Below are positions 24,329-24,882 of a stretch of DNA of 24,882 bases, one piece after another. Position 1 is the first letter of the stretch, and each line of letters opens with the position of its first letter. Source of the DNA: Gryganskiella cystojenkinii (Eukaryota; Mortierellomycota; Mortierellomycetes; Mortierellales; Mortierellaceae); assembly GCA_015852425.1 (NCBI GenBank), contig JAAAIG010000199.1, forward strand, positions 1-24,882. Direction: 5' to 3'. The notes beneath the pieces were generated by a model. The model did not search any database. It was given only the letters and a program-made list of their open reading frames with translations, and was not told where the DNA came from. The translations under genes and the position numbers were made by a program.

Positions 24329-24854
24329 ACACCGGGGTGTTTTTGGCCAGTCTACTAGTTAGTACCCATAAGGGTGCATTGTGTCCCTAACATTTCTTCT
24401 TTTACTTTGGATCGTCAGATCCCTTCTCCTGATTTACGAGCAAGAAATCCCAGTAGCTGGGATCTGGTGGTGGCTTTAGACCTTGATTTTTTTTGTTTCC
24501 CATCCCATCGAGCTCCTCCATCATCAACAGCAAACACCACCGACAGACCACCAGATATTCAAGAAAACAAATCACTTGTTATTGCTTTCTACCCCCCCTT
24601 TTGATTCAAACATTGCTGGAATCTCGGCTCTCCTGGCTCTACCCCTCAATATTTTTTTCTTTTCTTTCTTCTTTTGCTCACCCTTGTTTCCCTGTGTTCA
24701 GCAGGCGCCTCCTATTTTTCTTGTTGTTGTTGTCGTCTCTCAGCACTCCTTCTCCTCCCAGCAAAACGCTTTTAGCCGTGGCCGCAATATCTGATACGTC
24801 AATTATCTTCCGGTTCCTTTTCTTGCCATCACTATTTCTCCTGCCCCTTGAGCA
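24329..24854 (+). promoter_or_regulatory. Probable leader/promoter of a gene entering the right edge
   Basis: There is no plus-strand ATG over 526 nt. The stretch is C/T-rich with CA-rich patches, like the leaders before the confident genes. A 7-bp-stem hairpin lies at 24447-24463. Confidence 0.45.
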
Positions 24855-24882
24855 ATGACCAAGCGACCATTTTTTTTTTTTT
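24855..24882 (+). CDS. Possible first codons of the next gene (cut by window edge)
   Basis: The first ATG after the ATG-free leader reads M-T-K-R-P and then enters a run of T to the window end. G at -2 counted from the AGCAATG context is unremarkable, with C at -2 and G at -3 depending on alignment, so context adds little. Only 28 nt are visible, so neither frame nor product can be tested. The T run could be Phe codons or the start of something else. Confidence 0.3.

Noticed and set aside
24403..24486. Minus-strand frame with PPPDPSYWDFLL-like sequence
   Set aside because: No donor lets it join the exon at 24235 in frame, and it lies in the ATG-free leader of a plus-strand gene.

Overview
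The window looks like nuclear DNA from a filamentous, early-diverging fungus. Mucoromycota, and Mortierella-like fungi in particular, is my best guess from gene content and style rather than from a search. Genes are split by short GT-AG introns (about 60-360 nt, a few longer) and lie on both strands. They are preceded by long leaders that are pyrimidine-rich on the sense strand. The gene set is fungal or opisthokont: a DASH kinetochore subunit, a PPZ-type phosphatase, a BRSK/Gin4-type kinase and an OFA-type transporter. There is no bacterial, viral or obvious transposon signature.

Layout: (1) 1-698, minus: 5' half of a C2-domain protein that runs off the left edge. (2) 1886-4620, minus: PPZ-type Ser/Thr phosphatase, 2 exons, 790 aa, with an N-myristoylation-type start. 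(3) 6413-6952, plus: DASH complex subunit Dad2, 3 exons, 96 aa, divergent from PPZ. (4) 7381-8818, minus: tandem HMG-box protein, 3 exons, 205 aa, TFAM/Abf2-like in layout, convergent with Dad2. (5) 12428-17819, plus: BRSK/Gin4/Hsl1-type kinase, 9 exons, 1199 aa, with kinase, UBA-like and split KA1-like regions. (6) 18329-21391, minus: OFA-type MFS transporter, 6 exons, 613 aa, with one GC-AG intron. (7) 23731-24235, minus: a weak candidate membrane-protein ORF. (8) 24855-24882, plus: probable first codons of a gene entering from the right edge, behind a 526-nt ATG-free leader. The largest non-coding blocks are 8819-12427 and 21392-23730.

The genes do not form a pathway or cluster in the bacterial sense. 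Dad2 (kinetochore), the BRSK/Gin4-type kinase (morphogenesis and G2/M) and PPZ (ion homeostasis and cell cycle) share a loose cell-cycle theme, which may be chance. All intron-exon joins reported were checked by hand for reading phase, and each gene gives one continuous frame from ATG to stop.

I did not find a convincing undescribed system. The observations most worth checking are a composite E2F-plus-MCB motif inside the HMG gene's first intron, long leaders free of upstream ATGs, a GC-AG intron controlling a repeat-bearing transporter tail, a KA1-like domain split by a long low-complexity insert, and a TFAM-like protein with no ATG-initiated presequence.
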